From Alphaproteobacteria bacterium (GTDB lineage Bacteria > Pseudomonadota > Alphaproteobacteria > TMED109): a stretch of DNA of 64,000 bases. A model generated the notes under the pieces. That model did not search any database. It was not told the origin of the DNA and saw nothing but the letters and a program-made list of their open reading frames with translations. The translations under genes were made by a program, and so were the position numbers. This document shows, in pieces, positions 48,592 through 57,457 of this stretch (position 1 is the stretch's first letter; each line of letters begins with the position of its first letter). The stretch is from the NCBI GenBank assembly GCA_030828505.1, contig JAURCJ010000008.1, positions 1-64,000 on the forward strand. Reading direction: 5' to 3'.

Positions 48592-49328
48592 AAAAATCTA
48601 AAATTCGTTTAGATGATTTGGTTGTAAAATTAGGCTTTGCTGTAACTAAATCTATTGCCCAATCTCTAATAATATCTGGAAGAATATATAACAAAGAAAA
48701 AAAATTAGATAAGCCAGGATATCAAATTTTAAGTGATACTAAAATAACTTTCAGAGGCCCTTTGCATCCATGGGTTTCTAGAGGTGGGATTAAATTAGAT
48801 CATGCTTTAAAAAGTTTCCAATTAGATGTAAATGGCTTAATAGCATTAGATATAGGGTCCTCTACAGGGGGGTTTAGTGACGTCTTAATTCAAAATGGAG
48901 TAAAAAAATTATATGCTGTTGATGTAGGTTATGGTCAGTTACATGAAAAAATATTAAAAAATCCTATAGTAGTTTCATTAGAAAGAAAGAATGCAAGATA
49001 TTTAAGTAAAAGCGATATACAAGAGAGTATTGATGTACTGGTATGCGATGCTAGCTTTATAAGTTTAACAAAAATTCTTCCCGAACCATTAAAACTATGT
49101 TCTGAAAAAGCAAAACTGATAGCTTTAATAAAACCTCAGTTTGAACTTCAAAAACAATTAATCTCTAAAGGCGGAATTGTAAAAGAAGAAGAATTAAGAC
49201 AACAAGTTTGTCAAAATATAAAATTATGGATAGAAGATAAAATGCTATGGAGAGTTCATGATATTATTGAAAGCCCAATTAAAGGGCCTAAAGGAAATAT
49301 TGAATACTTAATATATGCTAGTAAATAA
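48588..49328 (+). CDS. tlyA: TlyA-family rRNA 2'-O-methyltransferase / hemolysin-like
   Basis: A 246-aa protein with an N-terminal S4 RNA-binding domain (residues 6-65) and an FtsJ-like methyltransferase domain. The S-adenosylmethionine-binding loop is LIALDIGSSTGGFSDVLI near residue 84, followed by YAVDVGYGQL and the KPQFEL segment. Homologues methylate 2'-hydroxyls in 16S and 23S rRNA; the name hemolysin is historical. It ends directly against the convergent AhpD-like gene. Confidence 0.9.
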   Translation: MKKSKIRLDDLVVKLGFAVTKSIAQSLIISGRIYNKEKKLDKPGYQILSDTKITFRGPLHPWVSRGGIKLDHALKSFQLDVNGLIALDIGSSTGGFSDVLIQNGVKKLYAVDVGYGQLHEKILKNPIVVSLERKNARYLSKSDIQESIDVLVCDASFISLTKILPEPLKLCSEKAKLIALIKPQFELQKQLISKGGIVKEEELRQQVCQNIKLWIEDKMLWRVHDIIESPIKGPKGNIEYLIYASK

Positions 49329-49916
49329 TTATTCTCTTGCCATATTGTGATACTCTTTGTTAGGCCTCATGTCAGTTCCCGCCGCTATTCTGTTAGACAT
49401 ATTAAAAAAACTAGCCACCTCTACAATTTCTAGTATTTCTTCTTCTTTAAAATTAGCTTGACGTAAAATATTTCTATCTGAATTATCTATTTTACTAGGG
49501 TTTTCTGTAAGTTTATGTGCAAAATCTAGCATTAATCTATTTTTTTCACTTAGATTTGCAGATCTATAGTTTATCATTAATTCATCACCAAGTATTTGAT
49601 TATTACTTAGCTGTCTAACTGCTGCTCCATGCGCTATTAAGCAATAAAAACATTTATTATAACTCGAAACTACTACTGCTATCATTTCTCGTTCTAATTT
49701 TGATAAATAACCTTCTTTTATCATTAATCTATTATAAAAACTTACAAAGTTTTTTAATCTATCTATATCTGTAGCATTTGCTAATATAACGTTCGGTACC
49801 ATTCCTAATTTTTCCTTACAAACTTCAAAGTACCTTTTCATTTCCGCATCAAGCATTTCTATTTTAGGTTCAATATTTAAATCCCAAATATAGTCAACTT
49901 TTTTACTATTTTTCAT
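49329..49916 (-). CDS. Peroxidase-related AhpD-fold protein
   Basis: A 195-aa carboxymuconolactone decarboxylase-like protein with the redox motif CFYCLIAHGAAVRQL (Cys-x2-Cys-x3-His) near residue 80. It belongs with the longer uncharacterised peroxidase-related family rather than with short AhpD. It probably reduces peroxides via the cysteine pair with an unknown electron donor. It follows aroC by three bases on the minus strand. Confidence 0.78.
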   Translation of the reverse strand: MKNSKKVDYIWDLNIEPKIEMLDAEMKRYFEVCKEKLGMVPNVILANATDIDRLKNFVSFYNRLMIKEGYLSKLEREMIAVVVSSYNKCFYCLIAHGAAVRQLSNNQILGDELMINYRSANLSEKNRLMLDFAHKLTENPSKIDNSDRNILRQANFKEEEILEIVEVASFFNMSNRIAAGTDMRPNKEYHNMARE

Positions 49917-49918
49917 TT

Positions 49919-51010
49919 TTATAAATTCCTTGTAATGGCTATATGTTGTAAAGCATGATCAGCTAAAACAATTGCTATCATTGCTTCTCCTACAGGAACA
50001 GCTCTTATTCCAACACATGGGTCATGTCTACCTTTAGTTATAATATTTGTTTCTTTTTTATTCTTAGTAATAGTTTTTCTAGATTTTAAAATTGAACTTG
50101 TCGGTTTGACTACAAATCTACTGATAATATCTTGCCCTGAAGAAATTCCTCCTAGGATTCCTCCTGAATGGTTAGATAGAAATTTAACATTCTTATGTTT
50201 GTCTATCCTAATTTCATCCGCATTTGTTTCACCTGTTAAATCAACAACAGAAAAACCATCGCCTATTTCTACACCTTTTACAGCATTAATACTCATTAAT
50301 GCGCTAGCTATATTAGAATCTAATTTTTGATAAATTGGTTCTCCTAATCCAACAGGGATATTTTTAACTATTATTTCTATAATAGCTCCGCATGATAATC
50401 CTTTTTTTCTAATATTTGTGAGATAACTTTCCCAATTTTTTATTGAAGTTTGGTCTCCACAAAAAAAATCATTCTTATTTATAATATTTTTATTCCATTT
50501 ACTTTTATTAATTTTATGTGGACCTAATTGAATAACAGAACCAATTATTTCTACTTTATTACTTATTACTTTAGAAAGTACTTTTTTCGCTACTGCGCCA
50601 GCAGCTACTCTCATAGCAGTTTCTCTTGCTGAAGACCTTCCTCCTCCTCTATAATCTCTGACTCCATATTTTTCTTGATATGTATAGTCAGCATGAGACG
50701 GCCTAAAAGTATTCTTTATATCGCTATAATCTTTAGATTTATGATCTTCATTTTTTATTATTAAAGAAATAGGAGTGCCTGTTGTTTTTCCTTCAAAAGT
50801 ACCTGATGATATTCTTACAATATCTTTTTCTTTTCTTTGTGTGACATATTTTGAGGATCCAGGTCTTCGTCTATTAAGGTCTTTTTGAATATCTTCTTTC
50901 GTTAATTTGATACCAGGTGGAACACCATCTATTATACATCCTATTTCTGGTCCATGGCTTTCTCCAAAAGTAGTATATCTAAAAATATTTCCAAAAGAAT
51001 TGCTTGCCAT
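49919..51010 (-). CDS. aroC: Chorismate synthase
   Basis: The last step of the shikimate pathway, EPSP to chorismate, using reduced FMN. The 363-aa protein begins [22 protein letters not shown] and contains [36 protein letters not shown] and the [12 protein letters not shown] block. It lies two bases downstream of fabI on the same strand. Confidence 0.96.
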   Translation of the reverse strand: MASNSFGNIFRYTTFGESHGPEIGCIIDGVPPGIKLTKEDIQKDLNRRRPGSSKYVTQRKEKDIVRISSGTFEGKTTGTPISLIIKNEDHKSKDYSDIKNTFRPSHADYTYQEKYGVRDYRGGGRSSARETAMRVAAGAVAKKVLSKVISNKVEIIGSVIQLGPHKINKSKWNKNIINKNDFFCGDQTSIKNWESYLTNIRKKGLSCGAIIEIIVKNIPVGLGEPIYQKLDSNIASALMSINAVKGVEIGDGFSVVDLTGETNADEIRIDKHKNVKFLSNHSGGILGGISSGQDIISRFVVKPTSSILKSRKTITKNKKETNIITKGRHDPCVGIRAVPVGEAMIAIVLADHALQHIAITRNL

Positions 51011-51012
51011 TT

Positions 51013-51855
51013 TTATACAACCGATATATCGGGAGCATCAGGAGATTTCATTCCAACTACATGATATCCTGAATCAACATGTAAAATTTCACCAGTAGTA
51101 CCAGAAGATAAATTTGATAATAAAAATAATGCCGCTCCACCAACATCATCAAGATTAGTATTCCTTTTAAGAGGGGCATTATATTCATTCCACTTGAGAA
51201 TATATCTAAAATCACCAATTCCAGATGCAGCTAAAGTTTTAACTGGTCCAGCTGAAATACCATTAACTCTAATTTCTCTATTACCTAAATCAGCTGCAAG
51301 ATACATAACACTTGCTTCTAATGCGGCTTTAGCAACACCCATAACATTATAATGTGGAATTACTTTTTCTGCTCCATAATAAGATAATGTCAACATGCTA
51401 CCGCCATCATTCATGATCTTAGAAGCATAATTTGCAACTGCTGTGAAAGAATAACAAGAGATATCCATTGATTGTAAAAAATTATTTTTTGAGGTTTCAA
51501 TATATTTACCTTTAAGTTCTTCTTTATCTGAATAAGCAATTGCATGAACTATAAAATCTATTTTTCCATGTTTTTTATGTATTTCGTTAAATGTATTTTT
51601 TATGGATTCTTCATTAGATACATCACATTCAAAAATATTTTTAGCTTTTACTTTATCTGCAAGCGGAACTATTCTTTTTTTTAATGCTTCACCTTGGTAA
51701 GTTAAAATTATATTTGCTCCATTATCCGATAACGTCTTTGTAACGCCCCAAGCAAGTGATCTTTCATTAGCAACTCCCATTACAATCCCAATTTTATTTT
51801 TCATAATGTCACTGCCCACTATAACTTCTTGTTTTGAATTGTCTTCTGAGTTCAT
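51013..51855 (-). CDS. fabI: Enoyl-[acyl-carrier-protein] reductase (FabI)
   Basis: It reduces trans-2-enoyl-ACP with NADH in fatty-acid elongation. The short-chain dehydrogenase fold shows [18 protein letters not shown], the Tyr-x6-Lys pair in [15 protein letters not shown], and [16 protein letters not shown]. The first ATG (280 aa) has AGGAAA upstream; an internal ATG at codon 18 lies nearer the family's usual start but lacks a ribosome site. The location divergent from pdxH is common in alphaproteobacteria. Confidence 0.94.
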   Translation of the reverse strand: MNSEDNSKQEVIVGSDIMKNKIGIVMGVANERSLAWGVTKTLSDNGANIILTYQGEALKKRIVPLADKVKAKNIFECDVSNEESIKNTFNEIHKKHGKIDFIVHAIAYSDKEELKGKYIETSKNNFLQSMDISCYSFTAVANYASKIMNDGGSMLTLSYYGAEKVIPHYNVMGVAKAALEASVMYLAADLGNREIRVNGISAGPVKTLAASGIGDFRYILKWNEYNAPLKRNTNLDDVGGAALFLLSNLSSGTTGEILHVDSGYHVVGMKSPDAPDISVV

Positions 51856-51987
51856 ATCATTTCCTAGTTTAAATACATTATTTATTTTAAGAGTATTTAT
51901 TGATTTATAAAAAAAATAATAAAATTAATTATCTTATTAAGAATATTATCCTATATAATACTATAAAATAAATATATAAGGAATGTC

Positions 51988-52590
51988 ATGAAAAGTGAAG
52001 AGTTTATAAAGTTTTCTGACCCTATGAAACTTTTTTCTATATGGTTAAATGAAGCAAAGGAAAAAGAAATCAATGACTATAATGCATGTTGTTTAGCAAC
52101 ATGTGACGCAGCAGGAATACCTTCTGCTAGAATGGTCCTAATCAAAACATTTGATGAAAGAGGCTTTGTTTTTTTTACTAATTTAAATAGCCGTAAAGCT
52201 AAAGAATTTGAGAGAAATGTTAGAGTGGCATTATGTTTTCACTGGAAAACACTAAAAAAACAAATAAGAATTGAGGGCCCTCTATTAGATTTACCAAATA
52301 ATGAAGCTGATAATTATTTTGAAAGCCGTTCTAGAGAAAGTAAAATTGGTGCTTGGGCAAGTAAACAGTCAAGTTATCTTCCTGAGGGGTACCAAAGTTT
52401 AGAAAAAAATATAGAATTTTATGAAAATAAATTTAAAGATAAAACTATTCCTCGACCTAATTTTTGGTCTGGGCGAATAGTGGTACCTGAAAAAATAGAA
52501 TTTTGGAAAGACGTCAAAAATAGATTACATGAAAGAGTACTATTTAAAACAGATAACGAAAAATGGCTTAAAGAATATTTATATCCCTAG
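51988..52590 (+). CDS. pdxH: Pyridoxamine 5'-phosphate oxidase
   Basis: An FMN enzyme forming pyridoxal 5'-phosphate. The 200-aa protein contains CDAAGIPSARMVLIKTFDERGFVFFTNLNSRKAKE, the CFHWKTLKKQIRIEG block, SRESKIGAWASKQSS and the C-terminal WSGRIVVPEKIEFW and RLHERVLF. A TAAGGA site precedes the ATG. It ends directly against the convergent MaoC gene. Confidence 0.95.
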   Translation: MKSEEFIKFSDPMKLFSIWLNEAKEKEINDYNACCLATCDAAGIPSARMVLIKTFDERGFVFFTNLNSRKAKEFERNVRVALCFHWKTLKKQIRIEGPLLDLPNNEADNYFESRSRESKIGAWASKQSSYLPEGYQSLEKNIEFYENKFKDKTIPRPNFWSGRIVVPEKIEFWKDVKNRLHERVLFKTDNEKWLKEYLYP

Positions 52591-53049
52591 TTAATTTGAA
52601 GGATATAATACTCCCAAAGTCTCAGCAACACATGCTGGCTTTTCTTCACCTTCAATCTCTATAGTAAGCTCGTTTTTGATCTTAAACCCTGATTTAGAAG
52701 GAGTAACTTCTAATAGTTTAAAAGATCCTCTTAAATTAGAACCAGCTTTTACAGGAGATAAGAATCTTACTTTATCTAAACCATAATTAACTGAGTGGGC
52801 TATATTCTTCACTTCATAAGTGTTGTAACTCATCCATGGAGCAAGAGATAAAGTTAAAAAACCATGAGCTATAGTAGATCCAAATGGACCTTTTTTAGAT
52901 TTCTCTTCATCCAAATGAATCCATTGGTAATCTTCTGTAGCATTGGCAAACTCATTTATTCTTTTTTGCGATACATTCACCCAGGGGCTTTTACCAGTAA
53001 TTTTTCCAACATATTTTTGCAGTTCTTCTATAGATTCTAAAACTATCAT
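52591..53049 (-). CDS. MaoC-family (R)-specific enoyl-CoA hydratase-like dehydratase
   Basis: A 152-aa single hot-dog domain. The hydratase motif with the catalytic Asp and His is in ATEDYQWIHLDEEKSKKGPFG, and the following IAHGFLTLSLAP is the family's dimer and oxyanion segment. Homologues hydrate (R)-3-hydroxyacyl-CoA chains or act in related acyl chemistry. It is divergent from msrB. It might supply hydratase activity that the altered FadB-like protein nearby seems to lack, although the stereochemistry would differ. Confidence 0.82.
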   Translation of the reverse strand: MIVLESIEELQKYVGKITGKSPWVNVSQKRINEFANATEDYQWIHLDEEKSKKGPFGSTIAHGFLTLSLAPWMSYNTYEVKNIAHSVNYGLDKVRFLSPVKAGSNLRGSFKLLEVTPSKSGFKIKNELTIEIEGEEKPACVAETLGVLYPSN

Positions 53050-53145
53050 CTCAATCTCCAGATATTGAATTTTTTTTTTGTTATATTATATCAATATTTA
53101 CAAACATAACTAATATGTTTTATAAAATAAACTATAGGAAATAAA

Positions 53146-53520
53146 ATGACTACGATAAAAAATAATAAACTTACTAAAGAACAGTATGCTGTAGCTAAAG
53201 AAGGAGCAACAGAACCTCCGTTTAGTGGAATATATAATGATGAAAAAAGAATAGGAGTTTATTTGTGTGTGTCATGTGATCAAAAATTATTTGATTCAAA
53301 GACAAAATATGATAGTGGTTCGGGTTGGCCTGCTTTTTATGCGCCATTTAAAGAAGAAAATATAATTAATGTTCAGGATACATCACATGGAATGATAAGA
53401 ACAGAGGTAAAATGTAGTAAATGTGAATCGCATCTGGGGCATGTGTTTCCCGATGGGCCAGAGCCCACAGGGTTAAGATATTGTATAAATTCTATAGTTA
53501 TGAATTTTATAGAGGAATAA
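53146..53520 (+). CDS. msrB: Peptide-methionine (R)-S-oxide reductase MsrB
   Basis: It repairs methionine-R-sulfoxide in proteins. The 124-aa enzyme has two zinc Cys-x2-Cys pairs (CVSC, residue 43; CSKC, residue 92), the block YDSGSGWPAFY, HLGHVFPDGP and the catalytic Cys in RYCINS near residue 115. A TAGGAAA site lies before the ATG. It ends three bases from the convergent FadB-like gene. Confidence 0.94.
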   Translation: MTTIKNNKLTKEQYAVAKEGATEPPFSGIYNDEKRIGVYLCVSCDQKLFDSKTKYDSGSGWPAFYAPFKEENIINVQDTSHGMIRTEVKCSKCESHLGHVFPDGPEPTGLRYCINSIVMNFIEE

Positions 53521-53522
53521 TA

Positions 53523-55034
53523 CTAAGTGGATTTAAGTATTTTTATAATATCTTGATTAATAACAAACCGTGAGCCAAACGATTTTGAATATTCATTGCT
53601 TTTTTTACAGAAATATTCAATGCCATATTTCCTTACCCAATTAAATGGGCCGCCAGTCCAAAACGGAAAACCAATTTCTTTTATGAGCATATAGTCACAT
53701 ACTTCAGCATTTTGAATAGCTGAGTATTTAGTATAATTAAAGAATATATTATTTATAGAACTATAAAGTAATCTTGTTTCAACCTCTTCAACTGAGGGTT
53801 GTATTTTTGATTCTGGGATGAGTTCAGTTAAGCTAGGCCATATATTACATTTTATTCCTTCATTGTAATCATAAAAACCTTTATTCTTTGATAGTCCGTT
53901 TCTATTAATTTTTTGCATTGATCTTATCAATGAGGCGACTGCTGCATCAGTAGAATCTAATTGATTTATTACACATTGGATTTCAAGACTGTCAGCGATT
54001 TCTAAAGGACCAGCCTTAAAATCTAATCTTTTTCCTGCATTTTCAATTAAAGCTGCTGAAACTCCATTAATTAAAAGTCTCACACCTTCGGCTGCATAGT
54101 TTTCTTCAAAGGATTTTTTAAACTCTGAAATTATATCTTCTCGTATTTTTTCTTTTTTATTAAATAAGATTGCTGTTTCAATCATAGATCTTGTTTCTAT
54201 ATTCTGGATCAGCCAAGTAAAATGTCTTGCTTCTATTTTTAAACCAGAATTTATATCAGTGTTTAAGCCTTCATAAATAGAACTCATTAATATTTTAACC
54301 GCAGGATAGTGATTAACTGTATTTGCATGTAAAGATGCAATTTTTGATATAAAATACCCTAAGTTTTCAGAGGAAAATGGATTAAGTTTAGTGTTTTTAA
54401 ATTTATTATCATCCCAATTTTGCAGTGAAACTGGATTTTGAATAATATGCTTTTTTGCTTTATCAATTAGTTGACTTTCATCCACAATTTCATCAATTAG
54501 GTTTATTTCTAACGCTTCCTCTGCTGATAAAATTTTATCACTTAAAAATAAGTTTATACTTTCATTAATACCTATTAGTCTTGGTAATCTTTGGGTGCCT
54601 CCAATAAAAGGAGTAAAGGAATACTTCATATTTTTAAAATAAAAATTAGTATTTGAGTCTTTACTAGCAATTTTATAATGACTATGTAAAATAATTTCTA
54701 AACCACCTAGTTTTATTTCACCTTTGATAATACTTACTATAGGTATTCCAATTGTTTCTAACTTTCTTAATGACTTGCTCAATTTGGTAATAGTATCAAA
54801 GATAGACTTAGAGTTTTTTAATGATAGAAGAAAATCTAGATCATAATCATAGTTATAGTGATTTTGATCGGAAGAAATTATTATACCTTTTATATTCTTA
54901 TTATTATATATGAAATCTATAGTCTCTATAAAGTCGTTTATAAATACTTCATTAATAAGTGTGTTTTTAGACTGAAGTGAGAGATTAGCTATATTGTCTT
55001 CGTCAAAAAAGAGCTTTATATTTTTTAGATTCAT
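53523..55034 (-). CDS. Domain-deleted FadB-like protein (hydratase-like plus HAD C-terminal domains, no NAD-binding domain)
   Basis: The 503-aa product is related to the FadB/FadJ multifunctional beta-oxidation subunit, which normally exceeds 700 aa. Residues 1-190 are an enoyl-CoA hydratase/isomerase domain. Residues 195-298 match the linker helix region. Residues 312-495 match the two C-terminal hydroxyacyl-CoA dehydrogenase domains (GPLEIADSLE, KGFYDYNEG, GFPFWTGGPFNW). The NAD-binding domain of some 200 residues, with its Gly-rich loop and catalytic His, is missing: residue 298 runs directly into the C-terminal part. In the hydratase domain one catalytic Glu is kept (Glu113) but the other is Asn135, and the oxyanion-loop GAD reads Asp63-Tyr64-Asp65. 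Catalysis of either step therefore looks unlikely. The frame is intact and overlaps the thiolase gene by one base. It may be a structural partner of the thiolase; recent decay is less likely. Confidence 0.82.
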   Translation of the reverse strand: MNLKNIKLFFDEDNIANLSLQSKNTLINEVFINDFIETIDFIYNNKNIKGIIISSDQNHYNYDYDLDFLLSLKNSKSIFDTITKLSKSLRKLETIGIPIVSIIKGEIKLGGLEIILHSHYKIASKDSNTNFYFKNMKYSFTPFIGGTQRLPRLIGINESINLFLSDKILSAEEALEINLIDEIVDESQLIDKAKKHIIQNPVSLQNWDDNKFKNTKLNPFSSENLGYFISKIASLHANTVNHYPAVKILMSSIYEGLNTDINSGLKIEARHFTWLIQNIETRSMIETAILFNKKEKIREDIISEFKKSFEENYAAEGVRLLINGVSAALIENAGKRLDFKAGPLEIADSLEIQCVINQLDSTDAAVASLIRSMQKINRNGLSKNKGFYDYNEGIKCNIWPSLTELIPESKIQPSVEEVETRLLYSSINNIFFNYTKYSAIQNAEVCDYMLIKEIGFPFWTGGPFNWVRKYGIEYFCKKSNEYSKSFGSRFVINQDIIKILKST

Positions 55035-56239
55035 TAAACTCTTTCAATTATAGTGGCTGTACCCATACCGGCTCCGACGCATAAAGTTATTAGCCCAGTC
55101 GATAAATTTCTTCTTTCTAATTCGTCTAATACTGTTCCTAATATTATTGCTCCTGTTGCACCTAGTGGGTGCCCTAAAGCAATTGCTCCTCCATTAACAT
55201 TAACCTTTGAATGATCAACATTTAATGCTTCCATGAAACGTAATACAACGGCAGCAAAAGCTTCATTCATTTCAAATAAATCAATATCTGAGGCATTCAT
55301 ATTTGCTTTTTTCAGAGCTTTCTCTGCAGAATCGGCTGGACCTGTTAGCATAATAGTGGGTTCAGAACCGATCGATGCAAAAGATCTAATTTTAGCTCTA
55401 GGCTTTAAATTATACTTGTCTGCCATTTCTTTATTTCCTATTAAAACTCCTGCAGCTCCATCAACTATTCCTGAAGAATTACCAGCATGATGCACATGTT
55501 TAATAGCTTCTATTTCTGGATATTTTAAAATAGCAACATCATCGAAACCATATTTTCCCATTTTCTCAAATGATGGTTCTAGTGCTCCTAGTGATTGCAT
55601 AGTGGTGTTAGGTCTCATATATTCATCAACTTCTAGAATAGGCAAGTCGTTTTGATCTTTAACTGGAATAATTGAATTTTTAAATTTATTATTTTTCCAT
55701 GCTTCAGATGCTCTTTTTTGAGAGCTAACAGCATAACTATCAACATCATTTCTAGAATAATTATATTTTGTAGCTAATAAATCAGCAGATATTCCTTGTG
55801 GAACAAAATAAGAATTATAAGCTACAGTTGGATCTGCCATCCATGCTCCTCCTGAACTTCCCAAAGGCACTCTTGACATTGATTCAACGCCACCTCCAAC
55901 TGATAGACTGGCTTGACCTGACATGACTTGGGCAGCAGCAATATTAACAGCCTCCAATCCTGAAGCACAAAAACGATCTACTTGAACTCCACTTACAGTT
56001 TGATGCCATTCTGCTTCTAATACAGCAGTTCTTGCTATATCTGCTCCTTGTTCCCCTATAGGATGAACACAACCCAAAACAACATCATCTACATCTTCTG
56101 TATTTAAATTATTTCTGCTTTCTATAGATTTAAGAACTTTTGCAGCTAATTGCACAGGTGCTACTTCATTTAATGAACCACTTTTTTTTCCTTTTCCTCG
56201 TGGTGTTCTAACTGTATCAAATATTAGAGCTTCATTCAT
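55034..56239 (-). CDS. Acetyl-CoA acyltransferase (thiolase, FadA-type)
   Basis: It cleaves 3-ketoacyl-CoA with CoA in the last step of beta-oxidation. The 401-aa protein has the acyl-accepting Cys in DRFCASGLEAVN near residue 90, the NEAF motif, the His in GGAIALGHPLGATGA near residue 358 and the second Cys in CVGAGMG near residue 388. All catalytic residues are intact, in contrast to the FadB-like gene downstream with which it overlaps by one base. It follows the acyl-CoA dehydrogenase gene by 16 bases. Confidence 0.92.
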   Translation of the reverse strand: MNEALIFDTVRTPRGKGKKSGSLNEVAPVQLAAKVLKSIESRNNLNTEDVDDVVLGCVHPIGEQGADIARTAVLEAEWHQTVSGVQVDRFCASGLEAVNIAAAQVMSGQASLSVGGGVESMSRVPLGSSGGAWMADPTVAYNSYFVPQGISADLLATKYNYSRNDVDSYAVSSQKRASEAWKNNKFKNSIIPVKDQNDLPILEVDEYMRPNTTMQSLGALEPSFEKMGKYGFDDVAILKYPEIEAIKHVHHAGNSSGIVDGAAGVLIGNKEMADKYNLKPRAKIRSFASIGSEPTIMLTGPADSAEKALKKANMNASDIDLFEMNEAFAAVVLRFMEALNVDHSKVNVNGGAIALGHPLGATGAIILGTVLDELERRNLSTGLITLCVGAGMGTATIIERV

Positions 56240-56255
56240 TTTTCATCCTTCTTTT

Positions 56256-57401
56256 TTATTTCGTTAAGGTTCGACTAATAATTTCTTTCATGATTTCATT
56301 GGTTCCACCATATATTCTTTGAACTCGCGCATCTTCCCACGATCTTGCAATTGGATATTCTCTCATATAACCATAGCCACCATGAAGTTGTACACATTCA
56401 TCTACTAATTTGCATTGTAATTCTGTTGTCCATAATTTTGCCATAGCACCTTCAACGGCGTCAAAATCATTATTTAAATGTTTATTAATACATTCATCAA
56501 CATATATTTGGGCTACAGATAATTCTGTTTTTAGTTCTGCGAGTTTAAATTTTGTATTTTGAAATTCTGATATTTTTCTTCCAAAAGCATTTCTCTCATT
56601 TACATATTCAATAGTCCAATCTAATGCTGCTTCTGATGCTGCAACAGCCGCAACTGCAATAGCCAGACGTTCTTGAGGTAATTGTTCCATTAGATTATAA
56701 AACCCTTTACCTTGTGAACCTATAAGATTAGAAACAGGAAGTTTGACATTATCAAAAAATAATTCAGATGTATCTTGAGCCTTCAAACCTACTTTATCTA
56801 AGTTTCTTCCTCTTTTAAAACCTTCTCTATCTCCTTCGCACATAATTAATGAAGTGCCTTTGGCACCAGAGTTCGGATCGGTTTTAGCAACAACAATTAT
56901 TAAATCTGCATTTTGGCCATTTGTTATAAAAGTTTTTTGCCCATTTAATATAATATCATCGTTTATTATTTTTGCATTAGTTTTGACCGATTGTAAATCA
57001 CTTCCAGTTCCTGGCTCTGTCATAGCTATCGCTCCCACAAGTCTTCCTTCACACATTCCAGGTAACCAACTATTTTTTTGACTTTCTGTTCCATAATGTA
57101 ATATGTACGGAGTAACTATATCTGAATGAACAGAAATTCCAGGGCCTGTAGCTCCTACTTTCATAAATTCTTCTACTATTATTACATTATATCTAAAGTC
57201 AGCACCTGAACCTCCATATTCTTCTGGTACGTTTGGACATAATATTCCAGCTGCACCTGCTTCTAGCCAAAAGTCTCTTGAGACAACACCTTTCTTTTCC
57301 CATTCATTATGGAATGGTACTACGTGTTTCTTAACAAAACGTTTAACACTTTCTCTAAAGATATCATGAGATTCATCAAATATTTTTCTTTTACTTTGCA
57401 T
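56256..57401 (-). CDS. Acyl-CoA dehydrogenase
   Basis: An FAD enzyme that introduces the trans-2 double bond in acyl-CoA. Signatures are AIAMTEPGTGSDLQSVKT, the FITNGQNADLIIVVAKT segment, QLHGGYGYMREYPIARSWEDARVQRIYGGTNEIM at the C-terminus (the last part holds FAD and substrate contacts). I start at the ATG at 57401 (381 aa), with AAAGG about ten bases upstream; an in-frame TTG eight codons earlier is possible. The order acd-fadA-fadB-like forms one operon. Chain-length preference is not evident. Confidence 0.9.
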   Translation of the reverse strand: MQSKRKIFDESHDIFRESVKRFVKKHVVPFHNEWEKKGVVSRDFWLEAGAAGILCPNVPEEYGGSGADFRYNVIIVEEFMKVGATGPGISVHSDIVTPYILHYGTESQKNSWLPGMCEGRLVGAIAMTEPGTGSDLQSVKTNAKIINDDIILNGQKTFITNGQNADLIIVVAKTDPNSGAKGTSLIMCEGDREGFKRGRNLDKVGLKAQDTSELFFDNVKLPVSNLIGSQGKGFYNLMEQLPQERLAIAVAAVAASEAALDWTIEYVNERNAFGRKISEFQNTKFKLAELKTELSVAQIYVDECINKHLNNDFDAVEGAMAKLWTTELQCKLVDECVQLHGGYGYMREYPIARSWEDARVQRIYGGTNEIMKEIISRTLTK

Positions 57402-57457
57402 TTTTATAAAACCTTTAATTTTCAAATTATTTTAGATGATTGTTTAGATTAAAACAA

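Noticed and set aside
53523-55034. A frameshift hiding the missing NAD-binding domain
   Set aside because: The gene is one continuous open frame, the joined parts are adjacent within about ten codons, and there is no leftover Rossmann sequence in other frames or in the flanking bases, which are occupied by the thiolase and msrB genes.
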